The notes under the pieces were generated by a model. It was given only the letters and a program-made list of their open reading frames with translations. It was not told where the DNA came from and did no database searches. A program made the translations under genes and the position numbers. A DNA stretch of 64,000 nt from Metapseudomonas otitidis. Its GTDB lineage: Bacteria > Pseudomonadota > Gammaproteobacteria > Pseudomonadales > Pseudomonadaceae. Below, one piece after another: positions 19,060 to 28,077 of the stretch. The first letter of the stretch is position 1. The number at the start of each line of letters is the position of its first letter. The stretch covers positions 1-64,000 of the forward strand of contig NZ_FOJP01000025.1 in NCBI RefSeq assembly GCF_900111835.1. The letters are read 5' to 3'.

Positions 19060-20420
19060 GTCGTCTAACCCTGTTGCTGGGCGTCTGCCTGGCAGTGGCC
19101 AGCCCGGCATTCGCCGCCGAGAAACTCGCCGACTACACCGCCCAGGTGCCGCTCAAGGTGGAGGGGCAGGGCCCCTGGTACCGCCTGGAGCTGCCCATGG
19201 CCCTGCAACTGGCGGCAGCCCATGGCGACCTGCGCGACCTGCGGGTGTTCAACGCCGAGGGCGAGCCGCTGGCCTATTCGCTGACCCGCAGCGAAGGCAG
19301 CACCGCCCGCACCGAGCAGGCCCTGGACCTCAAGTGGTTCCCCCTGCGTGGCCCGGCCAATGTGGACAGCGCGCCCCGCGTGCGGGTGGAGCGCAGCACC
19401 ACCGGCACCCTGGTGGAAGTGGTGCCGGAGGAGCCCGCCGCACCGGGCGAGCGCCTGCGCGGCTGGCTGCTGGACGCCAGCGCCGCCCAGGGCCCGCTGG
19501 AGCGCCTGGTGCTGGACTGGACGACGGGCGAAGAAGGCTTCCAGCGCTTCTCCATCGAGGCCAGCGACGACCTGCAGGACTGGCGTCCCTGGGGCACCGG
19601 CCAACTGGCCCGGCTGAGCTTCGGCGGGGACCGCATCGACCAGCGTGAAGTGGCGCTGCCGGGCCAGCCCGCCCGCTACCTGCGCCTGTTGTGGCTGGAC
19701 GCCGAGGCTCCGGTGCTGTCCGACGCGCGGGTCACCACGGCAAGCCGCGAGAGCCGCCCGGCGCCGATGGTCTGGTCCGATCCGCTGCCGGCGCGCAGCG
19801 AAGGGGAGGGTGAGTACCGCTGGGACCTGCCGCTGCCCATCGCCGCCGAGCGCCTGCGTTTCGCCCTGGAGCAGCCCAACACCCTGGCACCGGTCCAGCT
19901 GCAATCGCGCAACGACCCGGCCGGCCAGTGGCGGCCGCTCACTTCGGGCCTGCTCTACCGCCTGCCGGGGGAGGGGAAGGAGAACGTCCATGACGAGCTG
20001 ATCCTCTCCGGCTGGGACCGCATCCAGCAGGTGCGCCTGAAAGTGGACCTGCGTGCCGGCGGCTTCGGCACCCAGGGCCCGGCGCTGCGGGTGGGCATGC
20101 GCGCCACCGAAGTGGTGTTCCTCGCGCGGGGCACCGGCCCCTTCGTGCTGGCCGTCGGGCGCCCGGCGGCCACGTCCTCGGCGCTGCCGCTGGGCACCCT
20201 GGTGCCCGGCCTGCGGGATGACTCGCTGGCGAAGATGGGCCAGGCGCGGATCGAGGGCGACTTGCGCGTCACCCAGGCCGTGGCGGAGGAGAAGGCCGCC
20301 GTCCAGGCCGAGCAGACCGACTGGAAGCGCTTCGGCCTGTGGGCCGTCCTGCTGCTGGGCGTGGGGCTGCTGGTGATGATGGCGGTCAGCCTGCTGCGTA
20401 CCCAGAACAAGGGCGCATAA
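19056..20420 (+). CDS. DUF3999 periplasmic/membrane-anchored protein
   Basis: A 454-residue protein with a signal peptide (MSRLTLLLGVCLAVASPAFAAE, cleavage near 20-21) and a long beta-rich periplasmic region. One C-terminal TM segment (FGLWAVLLLGVGLLVMMAVSLL, about 425-446) leaves a short cytoplasmic tail. The order matches DUF3999. It overlaps the DUF2339 gene by 4 bases and is followed by a terminator, so the two form a closed two-gene operon. Discoidin-like repeats are possible (LERLVLDWTTGEEGFQRFSIEASDDLQDW and a similar later stretch), suggesting carbohydrate or surface binding, but this is only inference. Confidence 0.85.
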   Translation: MSRLTLLLGVCLAVASPAFAAEKLADYTAQVPLKVEGQGPWYRLELPMALQLAAAHGDLRDLRVFNAEGEPLAYSLTRSEGSTARTEQALDLKWFPLRGPANVDSAPRVRVERSTTGTLVEVVPEEPAAPGERLRGWLLDASAAQGPLERLVLDWTTGEEGFQRFSIEASDDLQDWRPWGTGQLARLSFGGDRIDQREVALPGQPARYLRLLWLDAEAPVLSDARVTTASRESRPAPMVWSDPLPARSEGEGEYRWDLPLPIAAERLRFALEQPNTLAPVQLQSRNDPAGQWRPLTSGLLYRLPGEGKENVHDELILSGWDRIQQVRLKVDLRAGGFGTQGPALRVGMRATEVVFLARGTGPFVLAVGRPAATSSALPLGTLVPGLRDDSLAKMGQARIEGDLRVTQAVAEEKAAVQAEQTDWKRFGLWAVLLLGVGLLVMMAVSLLRTQNKGA

Positions 20421-20431
20421 GCGGCGTTGTT

Positions 20432-20463
20432 GCCACCATCTGTCACATGAATGGTGGCTTTTT
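20432..20463 (+). terminator. Terminator after the DUF2339-DUF3999 operon
   Basis: GCCACCAT (20432-20439) pairs with ATGGTGGC (20451-20458), followed by TTTTTG. Confidence 0.85.
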
Positions 20464-20603
20464 GCTGTATCGTTGCCCGGTCGCGCGGCATGGGCCGCGC
20501 CTCCCTTCCAGACAGGTTCCGACGCCGTGAAACGCGCTTCCTCCCCGCTGCCCCATGCCCTTGTCCGGCGTGCCGGGGCCGCTCGCCCGTTGGAAGCGTG
20601 TCG

Positions 20604-22253
20604 GTGAGCCTGTGTTCGATCCCGGGCTGGAGCCTCACGCCGCCGGTGCTGTTCACCGGTGTGGTGGCGGTCGGGGTCATCCTGCTGGCGCGCTGGGTCG
20701 GTCGGCAGCGTTACTTCCCCGGCCGCGCCAGCTTCATCCTCATGCACCTGGGCATCCTCTGGTGGCTGGGTGCCGCCGGCCTGGAGCTGGCTGCCGAGGG
20801 CGCCTCGTGCAAGGTGTTGTGGGCCACCATGGCCTGGCCGGGCATTGTCGGGGTGCCGACGCTCTGGGCGGTGTTTCTCTGGCAGTACGTCAACAGCATC
20901 CGTGAGCCCCTGTCTCCACGTCGCTACCTGGCCCTGTCCATCGCGCCGCTGCTGGCCTGGGCGCTGGCGGCCAGCAACCCCTGGCACCAGGCCTTCTACG
21001 GGCCGGGCACGGCGCCGCTGAGCGACCTGCCCGGTGCGCCGGTGCGTTACGAGCACGGGGTGCTGTTCCACGGCGTGGCGGTCTACGTCTACCTGCAGAT
21101 GCTGTTCTGCCTCTACGTGGTGGCGCGCGCGGTGCTGGCCAGCCACGGCCTGCACCGCCGGCACTACCTGGCGTTCGTCTTCGTCACCTGCGTGCCCTGG
21201 GTGGCCAATGCGTCCTACGTGATCTTCGGCTGGACCCTGTTCGGGTTCGATCCGACGCCCTTCAGCTTCGCCTTCACCCTGGCGGCGTTCTCCTGGCTGA
21301 TCGTCGGTGTGCGCCTGTTCGACCTGATGCCGGTGGCGCGCCACCTGCTGCTGGAGGAACTGCCCGACCCGGTGCTGGTGGTGGATGCCAAGGGCCGTGT
21401 CATCGAGGCCAACCCGGCAGCCCTGCGCCTGGCCGGTCTGCGCGGTGGCTGGCAGGGCCGGGTGCTGGCGGAGTGGCCGGTGGTCGGCCAGCCGCTGCAG
21501 GCGCTGTTGCAGGAGTCGGGCAACCTGGAGGCGATGCTCACCCTGGAGGCGCCGGAGCGCTACTTCGAGGTGCGCTGCCGGGCCATCGAGCGGCTGACCC
21601 GCACCGGCAACCACGTGCTGGGGCGGATGATCTACCTGCGCGACGTCACCGCGCGGCATTGCAGCGAGCTGCAGCTGGCCGAGGCCCTGGCCACCAGCGA
21701 GGAGCGCCTGCGGACCATCTCCAGCCTTCACGAACAGTTGCGCCAGCAGGCCCTGCGCGACCCGCTCACCGGCCTCTACAACCGCCGCTACCTCAGTGAG
21801 TTCTTCGAGCGCGAGATGGCCCGTGGCCTGCGCGAGCAGAGCCCGATCGCCCTGGCGCTGATCGACCTGGACCACTTCAAGCAGCTCAACGACCGTCATG
21901 GCCACCTGGTGGGGGACGACGTGCTCAAGGGCGTCGCCGGCTACCTGGAGTGCAGCCTGCGCAGCTCGGACGCGGTGTTCCGCTTCGGCGGCGAGGAGTT
22001 CCTGCTGGTGATGCCCGGGGCCGATGCCCACGAGGCGGCCGAACGCCTGGAGGCGATCCGCCGTGAATTGGCCACCACCGCCCTGGTGACCCGCAACGGC
22101 GAGCTGCGGGTGACCCTGTCCGCCGGCCTGGCGGTCTGGCCGGGCCAGGGGCAGGGCCTCGACGAGCTGCTGCAGATCGCCGATGCCGCCCTCTACGAGG
22201 CCAAGCGCAACGGCCGCAACCGCGTCTGCAGCCTGGCGAGCCTTTCGTCCTGA
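20604..22253 (+). CDS. Diguanylate cyclase with N-terminal 7TM sensor and PAS domain
   Basis: A 549-residue membrane protein. An N-terminal seven-helix region of the histidine-kinase-N 7TM type occupies about residues 10-225 and a PAS-like segment about 235-350 (LLEELPDPVLVVDAKGRVIEANPAAL). A short coiled coil leads to the GGDEF domain, which opens DPLTGLYNRRYL. The active site is GGEEF, and RSSD placed five residues before it is a product-inhibition I-site. It should make cyclic-di-GMP from two GTP. No EAL domain follows. Start choice is uncertain: GTG 20604 has GGAAG at 7 bases; GTG 20598 and more distant upstream starts are possible. Confidence 0.88.
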   Translation: MSLCSIPGWSLTPPVLFTGVVAVGVILLARWVGRQRYFPGRASFILMHLGILWWLGAAGLELAAEGASCKVLWATMAWPGIVGVPTLWAVFLWQYVNSIREPLSPRRYLALSIAPLLAWALAASNPWHQAFYGPGTAPLSDLPGAPVRYEHGVLFHGVAVYVYLQMLFCLYVVARAVLASHGLHRRHYLAFVFVTCVPWVANASYVIFGWTLFGFDPTPFSFAFTLAAFSWLIVGVRLFDLMPVARHLLLEELPDPVLVVDAKGRVIEANPAALRLAGLRGGWQGRVLAEWPVVGQPLQALLQESGNLEAMLTLEAPERYFEVRCRAIERLTRTGNHVLGRMIYLRDVTARHCSELQLAEALATSEERLRTISSLHEQLRQQALRDPLTGLYNRRYLSEFFEREMARGLREQSPIALALIDLDHFKQLNDRHGHLVGDDVLKGVAGYLECSLRSSDAVFRFGGEEFLLVMPGADAHEAAERLEAIRRELATTALVTRNGELRVTLSAGLAVWPGQGQGLDELLQIADAALYEAKRNGRNRVCSLASLSS

Positions 22254-22411
22254 GCCGTCACTGAACCTGTGCGCCCGTGTCGCGTCTGATCCTTCGGCGC
22301 CGCTTCGTCAGGGCCCTGCCTGCCGTCCGCCGTGTCGCCTGGCGTGAAGCAATGCGCCGCGAGTCGCGCTAAACTGCGCGCGTTTTTTCCCATTCCATCC
22401 GGAGCCAATTC

Positions 22412-23422
22412 ATGTCCCGCGTTACCCTCAGTCGCTATCTGATCGAGCAGACCCGTAGCCACAACACCCCTGCCGATCTGCGCTTCCTCATCGAGGTGGT
22501 GGCGCGTGCGTGCAAGGAGATCAGCCACGCGGTGTCCAAGGGTGCGCTGGGTGGCGTGCTGGGCAGCATGGGCACCGAGAACGTCCAGGGCGAAGTGCAG
22601 AAGAAGCTCGACGTGCTCTCCAACGAAATCCTGCTGGAAGCCAACGAATGGGGCGGCCACCTGGCCGGCATGGCCTCCGAGGAAATGGACAACGCCTACC
22701 AGATCCCCGGCAAGTACCCCAAGGGCGCGTACCTGCTGGTATTCGACCCGCTGGACGGCTCCTCCAACATCGACGTCAACGTCTCGGTCGGCACCATCTT
22801 CTCGGTGCTGCGCTGCCCGGATAAGTACCTCTCGCAGAATGACAGCCTGAACGAACAGGCCTTCCTCCAGCCCGGCACCCAGCAGGTCGCCGCCGGCTAC
22901 GCCATCTATGGCCCGCAGACCATGCTCATGCTGACCCTGGGCGACGGCGTGAAGGGCTTCACCCTGGACCGCGAGCTGGGCTCCTTCGTGCTCACCCACG
23001 ACAACATCCGCGTGCCGGAAACCACCGCCGAGTTCGCCATCAACATGTCCAACCAGCGCCACTGGGAAGCCCCGGTGAGCCGCTACGTGGGCGAGATGCT
23101 GGCCGGCAAGGAAGGCCCGCTGGGCAAGAACTACAACATGCGCTGGATCGCCTCCATGGTGGCCGACGTGCACCGCATCCTGACCCGTGGCGGCGTGTTC
23201 ATGTACCCCTGGGACGCCCGTGAGCCGGAGAAGCCCGGCAAGCTGCGGCTGATGTACGAAGCCAACCCGATGTCCTTCATCATCGAGCAGGCCGGCGGCG
23301 CCGCCACCAACGGTCGCCAGCGCATCCTCGACCTCCAGCCCGAGTCCCTGCACCAGCGTGTGCCGGTGTTCCTGGGCTCCAAGGAAGAAGTGGCCCGGGT
23401 CACCGGCTACCACCTGGAGTAA
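22412..23422 (+). CDS. fbp: Class I fructose-1,6-bisphosphatase
   Basis: A 336-residue cytoplasmic enzyme that hydrolyses fructose-1,6-bisphosphate to fructose-6-phosphate, the committed step of gluconeogenesis. The metal and phosphate motif [20 protein letters not shown] is intact, as are the [18 protein letters not shown] and GGVFMYPWD stretches near the sugar site and the C-terminal [17 protein letters not shown] 22412 follows CGGAG. Length is normal for the family. A DUF924 gene starts 3 bases after its stop and is probably co-transcribed. The 158 bp upstream show nothing beyond a likely promoter. Confidence 0.96.
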   Translation: MSRVTLSRYLIEQTRSHNTPADLRFLIEVVARACKEISHAVSKGALGGVLGSMGTENVQGEVQKKLDVLSNEILLEANEWGGHLAGMASEEMDNAYQIPGKYPKGAYLLVFDPLDGSSNIDVNVSVGTIFSVLRCPDKYLSQNDSLNEQAFLQPGTQQVAAGYAIYGPQTMLMLTLGDGVKGFTLDRELGSFVLTHDNIRVPETTAEFAINMSNQRHWEAPVSRYVGEMLAGKEGPLGKNYNMRWIASMVADVHRILTRGGVFMYPWDAREPEKPGKLRLMYEANPMSFIIEQAGGAATNGRQRILDLQPESLHQRVPVFLGSKEEVARVTGYHLE

Positions 23423-23425
23423 CCC

Positions 23426-24025
23426 ATGCAGCCCTGGCAGCCGCTGCTGGACTGGTGGTTCGGGCCCGAGGCCCCGGCCAGCGAGGTGGTGGCGAGCCGC
23501 CAGGGCCTGTGGTTCGGCAAGCGTGACAGCCAGGACCGCGAGGCCAGGGAGCGCTTCGGCCCGCGGGTGGAGCAGGCCCTGGCCGGCGGCCTCGCCGAGT
23601 GGGGCCAGTGCCCGGACGGCTGGCTGGCCCGGCTGCTGTTGCTGGACCAGTTGCCGCGCATGATCTTCCGCGACCAGCCCCGCGCCTTTGCCGGCGATGC
23701 CCTGGCCCGCGAGCAGGTCCGCGACGGCCTGGCGCAGGCGTGGGACCGGCAGCTCCCGCCGATCCGCCGCGTCTTCGCCTACCTGGTGCTGGAGCACGCC
23801 GAGGACCTGGCCCTGCAGGACGAGGCCGTGCAGCGCTTCGCCGCCCTGCGGGATACGCTGCCCGAGGCCGAGCGCGGCCCCTTCGACAGCTACCTGGACT
23901 ACGCCGAGCGGCACCGCGCGGTGATCGCCCGCTTCGGTCGCTTTCCCCACCGCAACGCCATCCTGTCGCGCGCCTCCACCGAGGCGGAGCTGCGTTTCCT
24001 CGAGGAACCCGGCTCGCGCTTCTGA
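23426..24025 (+). CDS. DUF924 family protein
   Basis: A 199-residue all-helical protein with the DUF924 opening (LLDWWFGPE, then LWFGKRDSQDREARERFGP) and the LLLDQLPRMIFRDQPRAFAGD motif. It ends with a family-typical RFGRFPHRNAILSR. The fold is TPR-like; no enzymatic activity is established. It is placed 3 bases after fbp, so it is likely in the same transcript. Confidence 0.88.
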   Translation: MQPWQPLLDWWFGPEAPASEVVASRQGLWFGKRDSQDREARERFGPRVEQALAGGLAEWGQCPDGWLARLLLLDQLPRMIFRDQPRAFAGDALAREQVRDGLAQAWDRQLPPIRRVFAYLVLEHAEDLALQDEAVQRFAALRDTLPEAERGPFDSYLDYAERHRAVIARFGRFPHRNAILSRASTEAELRFLEEPGSRF

Positions 24026-24094
24026 ATCCAATGGGCATCCGCCGCCTCGCTGTGCCAAGCTTTGCGGCGTTCCTACCCCTGAACGGAGTCATCC

Positions 24095-24349
24095 ATGCGC
24101 CTGCGTATCCTCGCCCTGCTGTCCGTCTGCGTCGCACTCGCCGCGTGCAACAAGATCAACCAGGAGAACTACTCCAAGATCAAGGCCGGCATGGCCAAGA
24201 CCGAGGTGGAGCAACTGATCGGCGAACCCACCGAATGCTCCGGCGCGGTCGGCCTCACCAGTTGCACCTGGGGTGACCAGCAGACCTTCATCAGCATCCA
24301 GTTCGCCGCCGACAAGGTGGTGATGTACCAGGGCAAGGGGCTGAAATGA
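24095..24349 (+). CDS. Small lipoprotein, DUF3862/SmpA-like
   Basis: An 84-residue protein with a lipoprotein signal peptide (MRLRILALLSVCVALAAC, Cys 18 as the lipid site). One BLIP/SmpA-like domain follows: YSKIKAGMAKTEVEQLIGEP, then GLTSCTWGDQQTFISIQF. This short alpha-beta domain occurs in DUF3862 and OmlA-type proteins. It is likely periplasmic and membrane-anchored; Asn after Cys gives no Asp-type inner-membrane retention signal. It overlaps the lipocalin gene by 4 bases (ATGA), so the two lipoproteins are made together. Confidence 0.8.
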   Translation: MRLRILALLSVCVALAACNKINQENYSKIKAGMAKTEVEQLIGEPTECSGAVGLTSCTWGDQQTFISIQFAADKVVMYQGKGLK

Positions 24350-24900
24350 TGCGCCGAGCCCTGTTTGCTGCCGCCCTGCTGCTGGCCGGCTGTGCCGGCA
24401 CCGGCAGCCCGGCGGAACCGCCGCGCACCGCCGGGCAGGTGGACCTGCAGCGCTACCAGGGCACCTGGTACGAGCTGGCGCGCCTGCCGATGTTCTTCCA
24501 GCGCAACTGCGCCCAGTCCGAGGCCCACTACAGCCTGGAAGGCGAGGGCCGTGTCGGCGTGCTCAACCGCTGCCGCACCCCCGAGGGCGAGTGGCAGGAG
24601 GCACGCGGCTATGCCGTGCCCCAGGTGGAGGGGCAGACCGACAAACTCTGGGTGCGCTTCGACAACGTCTTCACCCGGATCTTCCCGAACCTCGCCAAGG
24701 GTGACTACTGGGTGCTCTACCTGGACGAGGGCTACACCACCGCGCTGGTGGGCAACCCGAACCGCGAATACCTGTGGATGCTCTCGCGCACCCCGGTGGT
24801 TTCGGAGAAGACCCGCGCGCGCCTGGTGCGCCTGGCCCAGTCCCAGGGCTACGACACCGACCGGCTGATCTGGCGCACACCCGACAGCCAGATGCCCTGA
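24346..24900 (+). CDS. Outer-membrane lipocalin (Blc-like lipoprotein)
   Basis: A 184-residue lipoprotein (LLLAGC, Cys 16) with the lipocalin signature YQGTWYELARLPMFFQRNC and the later GDYWVLYLDEGYTTALVGNPNREYLWMLSRTP, which ends the barrel. Bacterial lipocalins bind lysophospholipids or other hydrophobic molecules and sit in the outer membrane. ATG 24346 overlaps the upstream gene; the next codon (24349) is also ATG. It is convergent with hutF, with only 16 bp between stops. Confidence 0.9.
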   Translation: MMRRALFAAALLLAGCAGTGSPAEPPRTAGQVDLQRYQGTWYELARLPMFFQRNCAQSEAHYSLEGEGRVGVLNRCRTPEGEWQEARGYAVPQVEGQTDKLWVRFDNVFTRIFPNLAKGDYWVLYLDEGYTTALVGNPNREYLWMLSRTPVVSEKTRARLVRLAQSQGYDTDRLIWRTPDSQMP

Positions 24901-24916
24901 CCCCGGCGGCGGGCCG

Positions 24917-26275
24917 TCAGCCCAGGACGGTCCGCAGCACCTCGGCGAAGGCCCAGGCCGTCGCTTCCTCGGCAGGGTGGTGGCCGTTGCGCACCACCCA
25001 GCGCCCGCCCACCATCACATCCCGCACCTGACGGTCGCCGCCGGCGAACAGCCAGCGGTTGAGCAGCGCATCCCCCTCGGCGGTGGCCAGGTAGGGGTCG
25101 GTGCCGTCCAGCACGATCCAGTCGGCCCGGCTGCCCACGGCCAGCGCCCCCACCGGTTGGCCCAGGGCCTGGGCGCCGCCGGCCAGGGCCGCGTCGAACA
25201 GGGTGCGACCCACCTGGGGCTGCTCCGGGCGATACAGGCGATTGCGCCGCTGGTCACGCAGGCGCTGGCCGTATTCCAGCCAGCGCAGTTCCTCCACCAC
25301 GCTCACCGACACATGGCTGTCGGAGCCGATGCCCAGGCGCCCGCCCCGGGCGAGGAAGTCCACCGCCGGGAAGATCCCGTCGCCCAGGTTGGCCTCGGTG
25401 GTCAGGCACAGACCCGCCACCGCACCGCTGCGGGCCATGGCCTGCACCTCATCGTCTTCGGCATGGGTGGCGTGCACCAGGCACCAGCGCGGGTCCACCG
25501 GCGCGTTCTCGTACAGCCACTGCAAGGGACGACGACCGCTCCAGGCCAGGCAGTCGTCCACCTCCTTCTGCTGCTCGGCGATGTGGATGTGGATCGGCCG
25601 GGCCCCGTCTTCGGCGGCCAGCACCGTGGCCAGTTGGTCGGGCGTCACCGCCCGCAGGGAGTGGAAGCACAGCCCCAGCCCCTGGTCCGCCGGCAGTGCC
25701 TCGCGCAGGCGCTGTTGCAGGGCCAGGTAGCTGTCGGTGCTGTGGATGAAACGGCGCTGGCCCTCGTTGGGCGGCAGGCCGCCGAAGCCGGCGTGGCTGT
25801 AGAGCACCGGCAGCAGGGTCAGGCCGATGCCGCTGTCGCGGGCGGCGCGGCTGATGCACAGTGCCAGCTCCGCAGGGTCGGCATAGGGACGGCCGGCTGG
25901 GTCGTGGTGCACGTAGTGGAACTCGGCCACGGCGGTGTAGCCGGCCTTGAGCATCTCAACGTAGAGCTGGCGGGCGATCACCTCCATCTGCTCGGGGCTG
26001 AGGCGGCCTACCAGGCGGTACATCAGCTCACGCCAGGTCCAGAAGCTGTCATTGGGGTTGCCCGCCACCTCGGCCAGGCCGGCCATGGCCCGCTGGAAGG
26101 CGTGGGAGTGCAGGTTGGGCATGCCCGGCAGCACCGGCCCGTGGAGCCGCTCGGCGCCCTCGGAACCGGCATCGGGGAGGACCTGTTCAAGCAGGCCGGA
26201 AGCCCCGACCTCGAAGCGGACATTACGTGCCCAGCCCGAGGGCAGGAGGGCTCGTTCAGCGTGGAAGGCAGGCAT
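24917..26275 (-). CDS. hutF: Formimidoylglutamate deiminase
   Basis: A 452-residue amidohydrolase that converts N-formimidoyl-glutamate to N-formyl-glutamate and ammonia in the five-step histidine pathway used by pseudomonads. Zinc-binding motifs are PGMPNLHSHAFQRAMAG near residue 52, HIHIAEQQKEVDD near 225, HATHAEDDEV near 268 and GSDSHVSVSVVEELRW near 320. Length is normal. It is divergent from hutC across a region holding a HutC-type palindrome, so repression by HutC and induction by urocanate is likely. It pairs with hutG, which takes its product to glutamate. Confidence 0.95.
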   Translation of the reverse strand: MPAFHAERALLPSGWARNVRFEVGASGLLEQVLPDAGSEGAERLHGPVLPGMPNLHSHAFQRAMAGLAEVAGNPNDSFWTWRELMYRLVGRLSPEQMEVIARQLYVEMLKAGYTAVAEFHYVHHDPAGRPYADPAELALCISRAARDSGIGLTLLPVLYSHAGFGGLPPNEGQRRFIHSTDSYLALQQRLREALPADQGLGLCFHSLRAVTPDQLATVLAAEDGARPIHIHIAEQQKEVDDCLAWSGRRPLQWLYENAPVDPRWCLVHATHAEDDEVQAMARSGAVAGLCLTTEANLGDGIFPAVDFLARGGRLGIGSDSHVSVSVVEELRWLEYGQRLRDQRRNRLYRPEQPQVGRTLFDAALAGGAQALGQPVGALAVGSRADWIVLDGTDPYLATAEGDALLNRWLFAGGDRQVRDVMVGGRWVVRNGHHPAEEATAWAFAEVLRTVLG

Positions 26276-26303
26276 GGCGCGGGCTCCCGGTGAGTGGTCT
26301 TAT

Positions 26304-26321
26304 TTGTATATACATATACAG
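26304..26321. promoter_or_regulatory. Probable HutC operator in the hutF-hutC divergent promoter
   Basis: TTGTATATACATATACAG is a near-palindrome with the TGTATA...TATACA form of HutC sites. It lies 28 bases before the hutF start and 116 before hutC. It resembles the second site at 28012-28025. Confidence 0.65.
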
Positions 26322-26437
26322 ACGTTGTAGGGCGCCGTAAACTTGCGCCTGTCCGTGCTTGTCCGCCGGTGTCGAATCCGGTACATGCCGGTAGCGGGTG
26401 CCTGCCTGGTGCCTGCCGTTTCCACAAGGAGATTCCC

Positions 26438-27190
26438 GTGTCCCCATCGCCCTCCGCGCCGTCCTCCCTGGCCGCCCAGATCGGTGACGCCCCCGCGCCG
26501 CTGTACGCCCGGGTGAAGCAGATGATCACCCAGCAGATCCAGTCCGGCGCCTGGCCGCCGCACTACCGGGTGCCATCGGAGAGCGAGCTGGTGAGCGAGC
26601 TGGGCTTCAGCCGCATGACCATCAACCGCGCCCTGCGCGAGCTGACCGCCGATGGCCTGCTGGTGCGCATGCAGGGCGTGGGCACTTTCGTCGCCGAGCC
26701 CAAGGGCCAGGCCGCGCTGTTCGAGGTGCACAACATCGCCGAGGAGATCGCCGCCCGTGGTCACCGCCACCACTGCGTGGTGGTCAGCCTGCAGGAAGAG
26801 CAGGCCGGCCCCGAGCGCGCCCTGGCGCTGGACCTGCGCGAAGGCCAGCGGGTGTTCCACTCGCGCATCGTGCACTTCGAGAACGACGTGCCGGTGCAGA
26901 TCGAGGACCGCTACGTGAACCCCGCCGTGGCACCCGACTACCTGGCCCAGGATTTCACCCGCCAGACGCCCCACGCCTACCTGTCCCAGATCGCCCCACT
27001 CACCGAGGGCGAGCACGTGGTGGAGGCCATCCTCGCCGACGCCGACGAGTGCCGCCTGCTGCAGATCGAACGGGGCGAGCCCTGCCTGCTGATCCGCCGC
27101 CGCACCTGGTCCGGGCGCAACACCGTCACCAGCGCCCGCCTGCTGTACCCCGGCTCGCGTTACCGCCTCGAAGGACGCTTCGGCTCATGA
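26438..27190 (+). CDS. hutC: Histidine-utilisation repressor, GntR/UTRA family
   Basis: A 250-residue repressor: an N-terminal GntR winged helix (PLYARVKQMITQQIQSGAW, YRVPSESELVSELGFSRMTINRALREL) and a C-terminal UTRA ligand domain (about 105-245). In Pseudomonas the ligand is urocanate, which releases HutC from the hut operators. I chose GTG 26438 because AAGGAG stands 6 bases before it; the open frame runs upstream but the ribosome site and family alignment begin here. It overlaps hutD by 4 bases (ATGA). Confidence 0.95.
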   Translation: MSPSPSAPSSLAAQIGDAPAPLYARVKQMITQQIQSGAWPPHYRVPSESELVSELGFSRMTINRALRELTADGLLVRMQGVGTFVAEPKGQAALFEVHNIAEEIAARGHRHHCVVVSLQEEQAGPERALALDLREGQRVFHSRIVHFENDVPVQIEDRYVNPAVAPDYLAQDFTRQTPHAYLSQIAPLTEGEHVVEAILADADECRLLQIERGEPCLLIRRRTWSGRNTVTSARLLYPGSRYRLEGRFGS

Positions 27191-27759
27191 ACCGCATCCG
27201 CCTGCTCAAGGCAACCGACTACCCGCGCATGCCGTGGAAGAACGGCGCCGGCTCCACCCTGGAGATCCTCCGGGATGCCGGGGACGGCCTCGACGGCTTC
27301 GGCTGGCGCCTGTCCATCGCCGATGTCGGCCAGTCCGGCCCGTTTTCCGCCTTCACCGGCTACCAGCGCGTCATCACCGTGCTGGAAGGTGCCGGCATGC
27401 GCCTGACCGTGGACGGCCAGCCTTCCCGCGACCTGGGCCCGCTGGATGCCTTCGCCTTCGACGGCGGGGCGGCCGTGGACTGCACCCTCATCGACGGGCC
27501 GGTCCGCGACTTCAACCTCATCTACGCCCCCGCGCGCTACGCCGCCCGCTTGCAGTGGCTGCGCCTCGACGGGCCGCAGTCGCTGTTCAGCGATGCCGAC
27601 CACCTGCTGCTGTTCGCCGCCGAAGCAGGCGCTGGCCTCCAGGGCGGCCCGCTGCTGGAACGCCATGACTGCCTGCACCTTGAGCGCTCGGGCGGCCTGT
27701 CCGAGGTCCGTCTCGAGGGGGCCGGCACCCTCTGCCTGATCGAGCTGCTGGCGCGCTGA
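27187..27759 (+). CDS. hutD: HutD family protein
   Basis: A 190-residue cupin-fold (Ves/HutD) protein, opening IRLLKATDYPRMPWKNGAGSTLEI, with the family motif SIADVGQSGPFSAFTGYQR. HutD is thought to set an upper limit on hut activity, perhaps by binding formylglutamate or urocanate; this is from work in P. fluorescens and not visible here. ATG 27187 overlaps the hutC stop. It is followed by 318 bp without a gene that contains the promoter of the main hut operon. Confidence 0.93.
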   Translation: MNRIRLLKATDYPRMPWKNGAGSTLEILRDAGDGLDGFGWRLSIADVGQSGPFSAFTGYQRVITVLEGAGMRLTVDGQPSRDLGPLDAFAFDGGAAVDCTLIDGPVRDFNLIYAPARYAARLQWLRLDGPQSLFSDADHLLLFAAEAGAGLQGGPLLERHDCLHLERSGGLSEVRLEGAGTLCLIELLAR

Positions 27760-28011
27760 GGCGCGCCCGACCTTCCCTGCGTTCCCCACGCTGCTCGCCT
27801 TTACCGGGCACCCCCGTCTGTCTGCCTCCCACTGTTACCGAACGCCTCAACGGTGTGCGGTGCTGCTCCCGAATGATGCGCCGCTGCCCCAGGTAGCGGT
27901 CGGATCGGCTGCCTCCCAGCAAACCGTAGGTGCCTGCCCGGGCCAGGAAATCCGGCGCTTCTCGCCGTCATGCAGGCGCAGCGGAGCGGGTTGGTCCCTG
28001 AATTGCATATG

Positions 28012-28025
28012 CTTGTATGTACAAG
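28012..28025. promoter_or_regulatory. HutC operator before the main hut operon
   Basis: CTTGTATGTACAAG is a perfect 14-bp palindrome, 52 bases before the first gene of yjiH-hutU-hutH-hutT-hutI-hutG, and fits the HutC consensus. The rest of the 27760-28077 gap shows no gene or clear terminator. Confidence 0.75.
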
Positions 28026-28077
28026 TAGATACGTGTCTGTTCCTGAGCCCTGAACAATCTGTAACCGGAGACGCGCG

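Noticed and set aside
19065-22031. Very long minus-strand open frame opposite DUF3999 and the diguanylate cyclase
   Set aside because: Codon-position GC bias of the plus-strand genes creates it; the translation is Gln/His/Arg-rich without any domain, and it spans two real genes and a terminator.
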